64,000 nucleotides of DNA from Prorocentrum cordatum (GCA_963575745.1 CAUYUJ010017788.1:93862-157861), one strand, 5' to 3'. Shown: positions 43,326 through 53,379, counted from the stretch's first letter. Program-made: numbers and translations. Notes: generated by a model from the letters alone, not told the origin.

Positions 43326-43362
43326 GCAGCCCCTTCAAGCTCCAGATCCCCAAGAACTCACA

Positions 43363-43760
43363 TCACCGCTGAAACAGAGCTCGAATGTGAGGTTTCCGCT
43401 TCGAGATAGCCCTCGCACGAGCTTTGTAAAACGCGAGTATGTACTCAGGGCCGATCCGTTTCATGCTCCTGAGAGAATTGAACGTGCTGAATAAAAGATC
43501 GTGAGCTAGCATGGTAGGAGTACAAGGCAGGAGAGGAGGACGCATTATGACTGTGAAGCAGCAAGCGGTCCTGGGCCGCCCAGGAGAGGAAGTCAGCGGG
43601 AAGATGGGGCAGGACAAGACAGAGTGGCTCGAGGGCACATGGGCAGTCAAACTAGTGGAGGATTTGATCGCCTCCACACGCTCTGCACCCGAACAGACAA
43701 GCATCCCGCCCCTGACGATACCTAGCACTGGTGGCCCAGGAGTTACATATACCTTTCAAT
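43363..43760 (-). pseudogene. LINE ORF2 C-terminal region with zinc knuckle
   Basis: At 43652-43702 the minus strand reads ACLFGCRACGGDQILH, a stop (TAG), then FDCPC: a C-x3-C...H...C knuckle of the kind that ends many LINE ORF2 proteins, with the stop where an aromatic residue would be expected. Upstream, WATSARYRQGRD is in the same frame. After another frame change, SLRSMKRIGPEYILAFYKAR runs to ~43363 and may be the true C-terminus. Confidence 0.6.
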
Positions 43761-44251
43761 ACAGCAGCGCCCACAGATGGGGCTAGTGATAACAAGCTTG
43801 ATACGCATAACAATTAAATCAGCCTTGGGAAGCTGGGCAGTGTTGTCAGCATGTCTGATACGAGGGAGGAGGGCAGAATTGGCAAAGATTGGTGCCTGCC
43901 TACGGCTCAGTAGGGTATTCACTTTTTCTGCAGCATGTCAGTGTCGGGGTCATCTATCATCATGGGAATAGCAGCCAGCTGATTGTAGTTGGTAACCACT
44001 GAATAACATATACTGGATTCGTACCACTCTGTGTGACGAAGAACTGCTAGCCGATCAATCTCCTCGTCCTCCAGCCAAGCAAACCTTCCTCGCACTTCGG
44101 AGAACAATTGAGATTTTAGGGCGACCCGATACATACTGGCTCTGGTTTCTCTCTGGAGGTCTCTGGGATCGTGGGGAAAACAGAGCATCGACGGGGGCCT
44201 CAGAATATCGGCTGGAATGGAATGCCTGGGAGCGGATGCAAGAAGCTGGTG

Positions 44252-44253
<2 letters not shown>

Positions 44254-44321
<68 letters not shown>
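44254..44321. repeat. (CT)34 tract inside ORF2
   Basis: Pure dinucleotide run, translated as RERERE in the RT frame, with the C-terminal thumb region resuming in another frame. Confidence 0.97.
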
Positions 44322-44324
<3 letters not shown>

Positions 44325-46260
44325 TTGCAGCACAGCCGGTGGAGCCTGGTGCAGCTGGCCCGCAAAGCTGAACACGGAGAAGGCCAGCGCGTTGTCGGTA
44401 ATGATATTCTGACATAGCCCAAGGGAAAGACCTTTGATGTGCCAGGCTCGCCTGAAGCATTTGGTCCCGGGAGCGCCCCAGGACACCGTGGGCCCCTTCG
44501 GGCCGACGTAAACTCCCAGGTACTTGCCGAAGGTGTCGACCCGATACGGCCGCGCTTTAATGCCAGATCCACGAAACATCTCACACGCATCTCTCCTGGA
44601 GTATGGCACAGCAAATACCAGCGAGCACTTGCCTGGGTTCAAGATCAGGCCCGTCACCACCGCGGCCTGCGAGAGCAATCCCAGCACGATGGGGAGCGTG
44701 CGGACAAGGTCGCAAGAAACAATGTTTATGTCGTCCGCGAATGCAAAAGGCCGAGCCAGGGGTGTCAAAACTGAATACATGCACCTGAAAATGGGGTCAG
44801 CAGCTAAAGCAAATAGTACGCCAGATAATGGACATCCCTGTTTGATACCACGCGTGATATAGTAGTCTTTGAACGTGCCTCCTCCGAGCCTGATACTTGT
44901 GTAAATATCACGATGCAGTTGTTGAACAGCGTCCACGACATATTCTGGGATAAGCATATGTTGTAATACGGTCAGGATCCATGCATGCGCTAAGCTCGGG
45001 AAAGCAGCGGCACAGTCGAGCAGAAAGAGGCCAGCTCGATCGGCACCTTGAAACACTGCATGCTCCAAAAAGTCCGACTCTATCAGCATCATGTTGTCTA
45101 GCATACTCCTGCCTTTGATAAGCCCAGTCCGATTTCTGCGCATGGAAAATTGAGCCTGTTGCCCAAAAGGAATACTCAGCAGCGACGCAAAGGTTTTGTT
45201 ATCAGTATTGCCCAAGAATAACGGACGGGTCTCCTGTGCTTTTCTCTGCGCGTCTCTCAGGGGGTCGCCCTCGAGATTTTTGGCCGGGAAAACTGTGGCC
45301 CCACGGTTGAAACCTCCAGGAAGAGAGTGTCCAGACAAAAAACTCAAATAAGCTTGGTATAAAGTCTCCTTCCACTCGATGCTACACCTTGCCCAGCCCG
45401 AGTACGGGATGCCATCGGGACCAGCCGCAGTGTCTTTCTTGCGATGAAGAAAGCCGAGCATGTCAGAGAGCGGAACAATCCAGTTGATCCCAGGAGAAAC
45501 TTTCTGGCAGCGAGCTAGTCGCATCTCTGAAATGCGCGGGGGCACGTTCGGCGCATCCGCGGCGGTATGCACGCGGCCCCAATGCTCAGCAAGTCGGGCG
45601 GCACTGCCCTCTAAACTGGTGGGCGCGCGCCCTTGATTGCCCAGAATGCCTACGAGCGAAATTCGTCTATGCTTGGGAGACCAGGCCTTCAAAAGTTTGC
45701 GCAGCTTGACTGTGCGCTCGTCGTCGCACTGGTACTCTGGGGGCTGCTCGTGCTCACGGAGCCCGAGAACCAGGATGCGCTCTTGTATGATGCGGATGTG
45801 CTCGTTGAACCTCGCCTGATCTATGATGTGCTCGTGCTGCTCATCTGTGAAAAGTGCGATGTGGACGTGTGCACGTGCGCACTTGCGCATGATGTGGTTT
45901 TGTCCGTTCGCGCTGGCACGCATGCATTTAAAACAAACTATGAGACGGTGAGTATCAGCTTGTACGCCGTATCGGTAAATGCGTGACTTAATTTCCGCTG
46001 TCGCTATACGCATGCACTCTGTGATCCCTTCTAGAGCGAGGAGGGGGCCCGTGGAGAGGTCGATTTGGGCCCGGGCTTCATCCGCCAGCTGTGCAAATTC
46101 AGGGTGGGCGGTCACCCAAGGTGGAATACTGGCCTGGGGCCGAAGCCCTGGAAGAAAAACGAATGAAGACAGGAACGCGATCATTCGGCTCACCAGCTTT
46201 CAAGACGTGCCCAATGATTCCAGCAGTAGGCTTGGCTTCCAAGACTGTAGCCGTGGCAGC

Positions 46261-46264
46261 ATAT

Positions 46265-46310
<46 letters not shown>
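46261..46310. repeat. (AT)n tract inside the endonuclease
   Basis: About 50 bp with one AAAT interruption, located directly after the conserved GRIDHI end of the endonuclease. Confidence 0.97.
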
Positions 46311-46313
<3 letters not shown>

Positions 46314-46971
46314 ATCAATGCGTCCCAGAGACTGAATACCTTCCCCAAGGTCCCGTGGGCTCGTCTTGCGCCAGCTCGAGCGCATTCGGGAAGCGCTCGC
46401 GAAAGCGCCGAAGAAGAGCAGGACGTTCAGGACGCTGATACCCACCATCACTCCTGATTCGGGTCTCCCCTGACCCTAGGGAGTTAAAATCGCCTGCAAG
46501 GAAAGACAAGCACGAGCTGCTGTGAGGGAGGGTCTCTGCGATTTTCTCGAGAACAGAAAACGTCTCAGCATCATTGAGAGTGGGATCGAGGTGGATATTG
46601 TGCACTTTGAGGTCACCCTGAGGTCCTTGGAGAGAAAGAGAGAGGAGACGGCCGCGTACATGCTCGCAATGCTCCACATTCGTGAAGTTGGCAAGGAAAG
46701 AGTTGGCCACGCTGATCGTAGCTCCACCCGCATCCGGGCTCTCACAAAACTTGCCGAAGTGCGTGTGCATGGGAAAATCCCTGCGCAGGGTCTCGAGGCC
46801 AGCATATGTTCCGTGTGTTTCTTGCATGAGTATAAAGGTATGTGCTTGATAAGGTTGCGGAACTTGCAAATCCGATTTCTCTGCCGTATGTGATCACCAT
46901 ACACCCTTCCAAAGAAGGCTCTTGAATTCCATGTGCTAATCGACAGGTGCTGCTTCATCTGCCACGGACAT

Positions 46972-47661
46972 TCAATGAGAATGTCTGCAGCGCTGCCCGG
47001 GGGGGGGGGGAGGAGGAGGAGAGCTGTGCTTAAATCGCTTCCCAAGACTGCGAGCGAGGGCGGAGGCGCGCGGGGGAGAATCAGCAGTATAGGCAAACAC
47101 AGATGCGGCAGCATCGTCATATTTAACAGAACATGGTGCGCCTACTTCTTGCTCGTGGTAGGCGCTGTTGACCGCGGCAGGCAAGTCCTGGACATTCTGC
47201 TCTGCGAGGCCGAAACTGCGAAATTCCTGAGCGCAGGTCTCGACCACCACCTCCGATTTAGTCCATGACGAGCGCATCACCAAATCAATCGGCTCGTCGC
47301 GCACGGTGGTGTAGCAAAGGCCCTGGTACTTGTTGCAGGCGAGCACTGTCGTAGGTGTCCAGCATCCGTTCGTGCGCATGTACGCGCAGATCTGCTTCCA
47401 GATGAGCCCGAGGACGTAGCCCTTCTTCTTAATGCCATACGGTTCGTCGAAGCCAATGCGCAGGTCATGCTGCGTGCCAGTTGAGGCTTGGGTGAACTTG
47501 ATAGGGTGGTCGCGAGCCCGCTCATAGAAAGACTTCGCGTGCCCCTGTGATTCAAACTTGATAACATACGCGAATCGTAAGCTCTGACAGTGTGGTACAC
47601 ATTTATCACGATACTCCTGCGGCATATTGGCTTTGAGGATCGCAAAGTGTCGTTCAAATAC

Positions 47662-47753
<92 letters not shown>

Positions 47754-48258
47754 CAGCTGCTTATTTGGAAATCCACGAATCCAAATCTTCGTCTTTTTCT
47801 GCAGGCACTGTAAGTCGCACCGTGGATGGAGCCGTGGATGGTGGAGCAGTCGAGCGACCCGATGCCGAGCCACGTACGGCGGCCCATGGGTCTGAGGGTG
47901 GCTGGTCCATTTTGCGCTGCATCTCCGCGAAGCTGGCCTCGAGACTTTGCAATCTCGCTGACGCCGAGTATGTGCTTGCCATCCCGTCGACCTGCTCCAT
48001 TTCGGTATCTGCTCCCTGCTGCTGTCTCTGAAGTTTGAGTTCCAGCTCGTCCATGCGTGCGCTGTGGGCCTGAATGTCATCCTTCATGGAGTTGATGGTG
48101 GCTGCGTTCTGTTGAACCTCTGCAGAGAGACGCCCATCCATCTCTTTTATGGCCGTCAAGTTGCCAGCGAGCGTTGCGTTCATCGAATCCATCTGGGCAT
48201 TGAGCGGCCGAAGAGTCTCATTCAGCATGATCCGAAGAGCCGCTGGGTCGAGAGCCAT
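46972..48258 (-). pseudogene. LINE ORF1: coiled-coil/RRM RNA-binding protein, interrupted by A91
   Basis: The first ATG after the leader is 48258-48256 (MALDPAALRIMLNETLRPLN). Roughly residues 10-90 form heptads (MDSMNATLAGNLTAIKEMDG, INSMKDDIQA, MDELELKLQRQQQ), a coiled coil. After a frame change comes KIWIRGFPNKQL, an RRM beta-1/RNP2-like strand, then 91 A residues (plus-strand T run 47663-47753), then FERHFAILKA and LRFAYVIKFESQGHAKSFYE, an RNP1-like strand with the following helix. The stop is at 46972; ORF2's ATG starts 13 nt later. Role in an active element: RNA-binding chaperone of the LINE ribonucleoprotein. The frame and the A tract prevent that here. Confidence 0.75.
47663..47753. 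repeat. T91 (A91 on the LINE sense strand) inside ORF1
   Basis: 91 consecutive T residues on the plus strand, between the RRM first strand and the rest of the RRM. It may be slippage expansion of a Lys-codon run, an internal poly(A) scar, or an assembly artefact. Confidence 0.95.
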
Positions 48259-48431
48259 CGCAACGAAGGAGAGATGCACTCACTGGCTGGTATGATACAA
48301 AGAAGCAAAATGCGTGTGGTTGAAGTGCAAATAAAATGCGGTGACCCATGTCCTTGGGGCCTCTCCAGGGTCACTCACGCGCGCGGCGGGCGCTGGCCAC
48401 TTGAGTCGGGGGGTTGAGCTCCCGATATGGC

Positions 48432-48446
48432 CTTGAGCCAAAAGGG
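48432..48446 (-). other. Relict spliced leader, 15 nt
   Basis: The minus strand reads CCCTTTTGGCTCAAG, 14/15 to the part of DinoSL left after re-splicing at its internal TAG (CCATTTTGGCTCAAG). It lies exactly head-to-tail behind the complete SL. Confidence 0.93.
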
Positions 48447-48468
48447 CTTGAGCCAAAATGGCTACGGA
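48447..48468 (-). other. Complete dinoflagellate spliced-leader sequence, 22/22
   Basis: The minus strand reads TCCGTAG followed by CCATTTTGGCTCAAG, the full 22-nt DinoSL with D = T. No SL-RNA intron half (GT donor, Sm site) follows, so it is an mRNA-derived leader, not an SL RNA gene. Confidence 0.97.
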
Positions 48469-48471
48469 CTC

Positions 48472-48570
48472 TGCTGATGATGATGATGCTGATGATGATG
48501 ATGATGATGATGCTGATGATGCTGATGATGCTGCTGATGATGATGATGATGATAATAATGATGATGATGA
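48472..48570. repeat. (GAT)n tract at the 5' end of the retrotransposon
   Basis: GATGATGATGATGCTGATG tract starting 3-4 nt beyond the SL, same strand sense as 43226-43325. Confidence 0.93.
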
Positions 48571-48574
48571 ATGG

Positions 48575-49205
48575 GCAATTGGGGGTCGATGCGTCCCCCT
48601 TGAGCCACCCCCGCCTAGTATTGACACAGCTAGCTTACCTGGGAGATGCAATGTATCCAGCAATGATGTCCGCACACCCCTGGTCCGCATCTTTCTCCTG
48701 GACGCCCACAAAGATCGCAGGAGGTGAGCCCTCCCTTTCCCAATCCAGTCATTTCGTCGGACCGGGTCGGTCGAGCGAGCCTCGTCGTCTGGTCTTCGTC
48801 GCAGGACTCGGGGCTCCACGATTCGGGCAGTCACAGAACGCTCTCGGCGAAGCGCAGATATTGGAATGATGGGCAAATGTTCCAGCACCGCTACAGTATC
48901 TAGGACGGGGGAGAAGGGAGGATGAGAAGATCCTCCTTTTCCTGCTCCTCCTTCTCCTCCTTCTCCCTCTCCTGCCAATGGCAGTGCTGGTGCACAATGG
49001 GCCCGTCGTGGAGAGCCGCCCGCAGCTGGAAAACCGCCAGGAACACAGGGAAACGTTCGAACACCTCGGACCTCGAAGCCCCCACGCCTCGACCCTTCTC
49101 GTCCTCCCTCCTCCTCCTCTCTGCCCTCCCTGCCGAACCCCTCCCCTCCCCTACTCGTTCCAGCGCCCCCTCTCGGGAGGCACGCAAGGGGGGGATAGCA
49201 ACGGG
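48575..49205. other. Single-copy sequence with short CTC patches, no gene recognised
   Basis: CTC-rich patches at ~48930-48980 and ~49095-49150. Frames here are compositionally biased, with no domain. Confidence 0.4.
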
Positions 49206-49206
49206 T

Positions 49207-49365
49207 AGGGGAGAGAATCAGCTCACGTAGCTCATTCCCCCGGCGCCTACCGGCGCCGCGAGGCGCCCGTGCATCGAGGAGTGGGCCCGGCGGCGGGGCC
49301 GAAACCAGCTGCATGCAGCAGATTTCGTACCCCCCCCCCTTTCCCTATCCCCCCTTTTCGTTCGG
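49207..49365 (+). repeat. Dispersed repeat D, copy 1
   Basis: GAGAATCAGCTCACGTAGCT, CCCGGCGCCTACCGGCGCC, TGCATGCAGCAGATTTCGTA and a C-run match 57950-58095 and, in part, 59675-59760. Confidence 0.82.
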
Positions 49366-49504
49366 CCCGACTCCCCTCCCCTGCTCATTCGAGCGTCCCC
49401 TCCCGTTCCCAATCGACCAACGTCACGATCACAATGGAATGTGAGTCGGAACCTTTGGCCAGAATTTGTACCACTAGCTTCCGATAATGGTGCCGCAGGG
49501 CTTG

Positions 49505-49650
49505 GTCGGGCATGTACAGGCGGATTCAAGAGGCAAACCTAAAAATAGTCAAACCGATCTTCAAAATAGTCAAACATGATAGAACAATCGTCCCCAGACT
49601 GTTGTTTGAGTATCTTTGAATATTCCTCCTGTCGAGAAACATGCTCGACT
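49505..49650. mobile_element. MITE-A copy 2, AT-rich, ~146 bp
   Basis: Left end GTCGGGCATGTACAGGCGGA; right end on the other strand AGTCGAGCATGTTTCTCGAC then AGGAGGA. The interior has AATAGTCAAAC twice and CCCCAGACTGTTGTTTGA, as in copies 1 and 4. Confidence 0.85.
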
Positions 49651-49654
49651 TAAC

Positions 49655-50230
49655 CGTAGACTCGTCATCACACCAGTCTTCATTATATTGGCCTGGTTGG
49701 CCGCCTCATGATCAGGCGGCCAGAGGCGCTGGCGGTAGACGAGGTGCCTGCGGAATCCCCTTCTGCATCGCACCCGGCAGCATAACGCGTGGTGAGTGCG
49801 CAGGCGTCGCGCACTACTCACTTGTCGCTGCTCGTTGTTCACCCTCCCAAGTCTCCCTCCCCCTCCCGCATCCCTCTCGCCCTCCGAGAGCGGACGAAAA
49901 AAACGTCCGCCCCCGACGCGGTCGTCCGCCCCCCTCCCCCGCTCGTCCGGCCCGAGAGAAAGCATGGGCAAACGGTCGGGGTCGGCCAAGAGGGGGAGGG
50001 GGGGGCAGGGACGCATCGAAGTAAGAACAGGCGCCATGAAATCTGGGGAGATCTCATGGCCTCAGCAATGATAGATACACCCTCCTAAACAATTGCTCAA
50101 AATGAATACTACTCTCCCTCTTCCCCTGATGACGGTTTGAAAGTGCTCGAACCCCCCCGCGTGCTGTTTTTTACACAGGTTTCCCCGGCGTTGGGTTTTC
50201 GCCTGCATGTTTTCAAAATGCTGCTCTCGC
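49655..50230. other. Single-copy sequence, no gene recognised
   Basis: 49895-49960 shares CTCGTCCGGCCCGAGA with the flank of repeat D. No supported frame. Confidence 0.4.
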
Positions 50231-50234
50231 TGAG

Positions 50235-50420
50235 ACGCCAGCCTCATTTTCGGGCCCCGCTCGTTCCGAATCGTGCTCCCGCTGCAGCGCTGGCCTCATT
50301 TCCGTGCTTCCGCTCGTTCCGAATCGTGCTCCCGCTGCAGCACTGGCCTCATTTCCGCGCCTCCGCTCGTTTCGACTCGTGCTCCCGCTGCAGCGCTGGC
50401 GTCATTTCCCGTGCCATGCC
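50235..50420. repeat. ~53-bp tandem repeat, about 3.5 copies
   Basis: Unit TCGTGCTCCCGCTGCAGCGC + TGGCCTCATTTCCGTGC + TTCCGCTCGTTCCGAA. Confidence 0.9.
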
Positions 50421-50632
50421 ACGGCATGCAATGCAATGCTAGGTTGATACTACGCTTTGCGGTGCTTTTCTACGCCATGCCATGCCGTGCTCTACAATGC
50501 ATCGCGTACCCTTTCGGGATCATTGCCCTGCTCGACATCCGACTGTGCGAGTAGAGAGGGGGGATCTACGCCATGGTAAGGGATGGGAGGGAGGGGTAGG
50601 ATGTTAGATATGACGCGAGCGCACCTAGCTTG

Positions 50633-50795
50633 TCATCACCCCCTCTTTGCCACCCCCGAAACGGGCGCCCTGCGACGCCTCTTGGTCAGAAACATCCCAG
50701 ACTGGGGCCCCCTAGTCATGACCCCCCTCTTTGCCGCCCCCGAGACGGGCGGCATGCGACGCCTCTTGGTCAGAAGCATCCCAGGACGAGATGGC
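50633..50795. repeat. ~85-bp tandem duplication
   Basis: CCCCTCTTTGCCACCCCCGA and CGACGCCTCTTGGTCAGAAA recur ~85 bp later (CCCCTCTTTGCCGCCCCCGA, CGACGCCTCTTGGTCAGAAG). Confidence 0.9.
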
Positions 50796-50821
50796 GGCGC
50801 GCACAACGGGGTGGAGGGAGG

Positions 50822-50930
50822 GGGAGGGCTTCTTAGAAGGAGGCTGCTTCTTAGAAGGTGGCGGCCCTGTATCTACAGATAAGGCCCGCGCCCTCTAAGA
50901 AGCAGGGGTGCTTCTAAGAAGCCTTCCCCC
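50822..50930. mobile_element. Hairpin built from CTTCTTAGAAG palindromes
   Basis: ~109-bp inverted repeat centred on TATCTACAGATA (~50870-50881). Each arm contains two CTTCT(T/A)AGAAG palindromes (starting at 50829 and 50847; right-side copies at ~50892 and 50911) plus GGCCCTGTATCT or its complement. It can fold as one long stem or as four small stems. Confidence 0.85.
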
Positions 50931-51032
50931 CTCTCCCCACCCCCCCTCTGGGCGTGGCCGGATGAGGCCTGAGCCCTACAGGGTCCAGCGGCACGCGTGC
51001 TTCTGACCGAGGAGGCGGCCCCTTTTTTGGTA

Positions 51033-51175
51033 GGTTGATCTCTCAAGCTCTCCGCCGCCTCTGGCGGTGCGCGTCGCGAGCAGGAACGCAGCAACGCCAC
51101 AGGAGAGCGCGGCACTGCTGCGTTCCTGCTCGCAGCGCGCACCGCCAGAGGCGGCGGAGAGCTCGAGAGATCCAC
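51033..51175. mobile_element. Near-perfect 65-bp-stem hairpin
   Basis: Left arm 51033-51098 (GATCTCTCAAGCTCTCCGCC, GCCTCTGGCGGTGCGCG, GAGCAGGAACGCAGCA) is inverted at 51111-51175 with only a few mismatches and a 12-nt loop. A single arm with flank recurs at 24466-24556. Confidence 0.9.
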
Positions 51176-51214
51176 ATGCCAAAAGAGCACGGACGAGAAG
51201 GTGGACGAGGAGGT

Positions 51215-52005
51215 GTTGGAGGAGGAGGAGGAGGAGGAGGAGGAGGAGGAGGAGGAGGAGAAGGAGGACGAGGAGGTGAAGGAGGAGGAGGATCGAGAAG
51301 GATCGAGGAGGGCGACCGAATGGGGAGGATCGAGATGGAGTGGGATCGAGGAGGGCGGGGCGGCCTGGGGCGCCTCTTCTTGTCGCCAGAGGCCTCCTTG
51401 CCCTCCGCGGCGTCCGCGGAGCCGCCTGCCCCGCAGCACAGCCGCAGGACCCGGGCCATCGCCGGCCGATCGGGGCGGGCGGAGGTAGGAGAGACGAGGG
51501 AGGGGAGAGAGGACGAGGAAGAGGGGAGGAGGAGGGGAGGGGGAAGAGGGAGGGGGGGGGGGTGGGGGAGAGGAGGGGAGAGGACGAGGGCAAAGGGGCG
51601 AGGGGGGGGAGAGGACGAGGAGGAAGGGCGAAAGGACGAGGGAGGGGAGAGGACGAAGAAAAGGGGAGGAGAGGACATAAGAGGGCGCTCCGCGGGCGGC
51701 GGACCACAGGCCGGGGCAGTGTCCTCCTCCTCCTCCTCCTCCTCCTCCTCCCTCCTCCTCCTCCTCCTCCTCCTCTCCTCCTCCTCTCCTCCTCCTCCTC
51801 CGCCCCCCTCCCCCTCCCCCTCCCCCTCCTCCTCCTCCTCCTCGTCTCCTCCTCCTCCTCCTCCTCCTCCTCCTCTCCTTTCCTTCTCTCCTTTCCTTCT
51901 CCTCCTCCTTTCCTTGCCTCCTCCTCTTCTCCTCCTCGTCCTCCTCCTCCTCTCCTCCTCCTCCTCCTCATCCTCCTCCTCCTCCTCCTCCCCCTCCTCC
52001 TTTCT
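51215..52005. repeat. (GGA)n tract followed by (CTC)n tract
   Basis: Polypurine 51215-51300 and 51485-51690, then polypyrimidine 51720-52005, on the same strand. The two halves are complementary in inverted orientation. Confidence 0.93.
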
Positions 52006-52194
52006 GACGATGCGCAAACGTAGGGCTGCAGCCTGGAGCGTTACTGTGTGGGGAGAAAAGACACATCAACCCAGCGGGCGCAGCAGACTAGAACAGGCAC
52101 AAAGAAGCAAAAAAGAAGAGGCCCCAAGGGCTACGCGTATGCGCCCCCGCCAGGCAGTAATTAGTACGCTACAACGCATGGGTTAGCTTGGTAA

Positions 52195-52255
52195 CCTCCT
52201 CCTCCTCCTCCTCCTCCTCCCCCTCCTCCGCCTCCTCCTCCTCCCCATCCCCGTG
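52195..52255. repeat. (CTC)n tract
   Basis: Short polypyrimidine patch upstream of a tandem duplication. Confidence 0.92.
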
Positions 52256-52264
52256 CCGACGGCT

Positions 52265-52990
52265 TCCCGCAGCCTCTGGGGTTTCACTCTTGCGAGGAAC
52301 GCACGGCGTGCCGGCAAGAGAAAGCGTATCTGCGCCCTCGATGGGCACCTTCACATGCACCCCATTCGGTTAAGGAACTGGGGCGACATCATCAATCCTT
52401 CTTGCATCCTGCCTCCACCGCTACCCCGTACTCCTCGGCCATCTTGTCACCCCAATTTCCCTGCCCTCCTCCAGCTCAACCAATCGTAGGGCAGGCCAGA
52501 CTTCGGGAAGCCATATCCGGCGGCACCGACCGCTACTCCTCCTTTTGGAGATTGGACCTTCCGGTCCCCATCCCAGGCATCTCTGGACCCACAGCCCTGG
52601 CGTCTCCGTGGACCGTCGGTCGCGCTTGTCTCGTCGCTCTGTCTGCCCTCTCGCGTCGCGCTCCTCCACGGCTCGTCCTCTTTGAGCGCATCTGCACTCT
52701 CGATGCGCAACCCTTCGGTCAAGGAGCTGGGGCGTCACCAACAATCCTTCTTGCATCCGGCCTCCACCGCTGCTACCTAGTCCTCCTCGGCCATTTTGTT
52801 CCCCGATGTCTTTGCTCTCTTCCAGATCATCTGTCTACCCCCGCTAACTGTAGGCCAGGCCAGGCTTTGGAACGCTTATCTGCCCATATATGGCGGCACC
52901 GACTACTACCTGAAATTCATTGGGGCACAACTTTGGACCTTTCGATCCCCAGTCCACGCATCATTAGACCCGGAGTCCACTGCAGCGCGC
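52265..52990. repeat. ~345-360-bp tandem duplication
   Basis: AATCCTTCTTGCATCCTGCC + TCCACCGCT, GGGCAGGCCAGACTT and GGCGGCACCGACCGCTACT recur ~345-360 bp later in the same order (AATCCTTCTTGCATCCGGCC, GGCCAGGCCAGGCTT, GGCGGCACCGACTACTACC). No gene recognised. Confidence 0.85.
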
Positions 52991-53284
52991 CCTCCTCATG
53001 TGCCTGATGTCCACACGTCCCATCCCAGCTGCCCCTGACCCTTTCTCTTGCTACCATGTATCCCGCCCCACCATACATCTTGCCCCATCTCTCTGCTGCC
53101 TGCCCCACCCTCCAACTACCCTGGTGGCCGCCTCTCTCCATCTCTCTCTGTCTCTCTCCCCCCTTCTCTCTCTCATCATCCGCTCTCTCATCGCCGCATT
53201 TCCCACCACCGCCCCCCCCGCTACCTGATTTCCCACATGCTCTTTCCCATGCAGGGACCAGCCACTCTTTAGGCTGTGTACTTC

Positions 53285-53375
53285 GCCGGTCTCCTCCTTT
53301 TCCTCCTCCTCCTCCTCATCACGCTGCTCCTCCTCCTCCTCCTCCTCCTCCTCCTCCTCCTCCTCTTCCCACTCC
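53285..53375. repeat. (CTC)n tract
   Basis: Polypyrimidine repeat. Confidence 0.93.
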
Positions 53376-53379
53376 CTCT

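Larger units (their letters stand above)
43919..46958 (-). pseudogene. LINE ORF2: endonuclease-reverse transcriptase, frameshifted
   Basis: The ATG at 46958-46956 gives MKQHLSISTWNSRAFFG, the start of an AP-like endonuclease. After a 1-nt frame change near 46870 come TFILMQETHG, GGATISV, VRGRLLSLSL, VHNIHLDP and FLAGDFNSLG (metal-binding E and D/N residues present). Another shift leads to GRIDHI, cut by an (AT)n tract at 46261-46310. The reverse transcriptase is open from ~46193: TAAGPDGIPYSGW, LFLLDCAAAFPSLAHAWI (motif A, Asp present), RGIKQGCPLSGVLFALAADP (motif B), FAFADDINIV (motif C, both Asp present, ~44730-44738), NPGKCSLV, KYLGVYVG. A (CT)34 tract at 44254-44321 then breaks the frame. 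The C-terminal part continues as APRHSIPADILRPP ... MLQKK to a stop at 43919. The catalytic core is intact but the ORF is not. Confidence 0.88.
43326..48468 (-). mobile_element. Non-LTR retrotransposon (LINE) with spliced leader at its 5' end
   Basis: ~5.1 kb on the minus strand, in order: DinoSL, relict SL, ~173-nt 5' UTR, ORF1 (coiled coil + RRM), ORF2 (apurinic-type endonuclease, reverse transcriptase, C-terminal CCHC-like knuckle), 3' region. No LTRs. (GAT)n lies on both sides in the same strand sense, so the element probably inserted into a GAT array or carries an (ATC)n tail. Frameshifts, a stop in the knuckle and three simple-repeat tracts make it non-autonomous now. Boundaries: the 5' end is the first SL base (48468); the 3' end is placed where unique sequence meets (GAT)n. 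Confidence 0.9.

Noticed and set aside
48447-48468. SL RNA gene
   Set aside because: No GT donor, Sm-binding site or terminator follows. A relict SL and an ORF1 leader follow instead, so it is an mRNA-derived copy.
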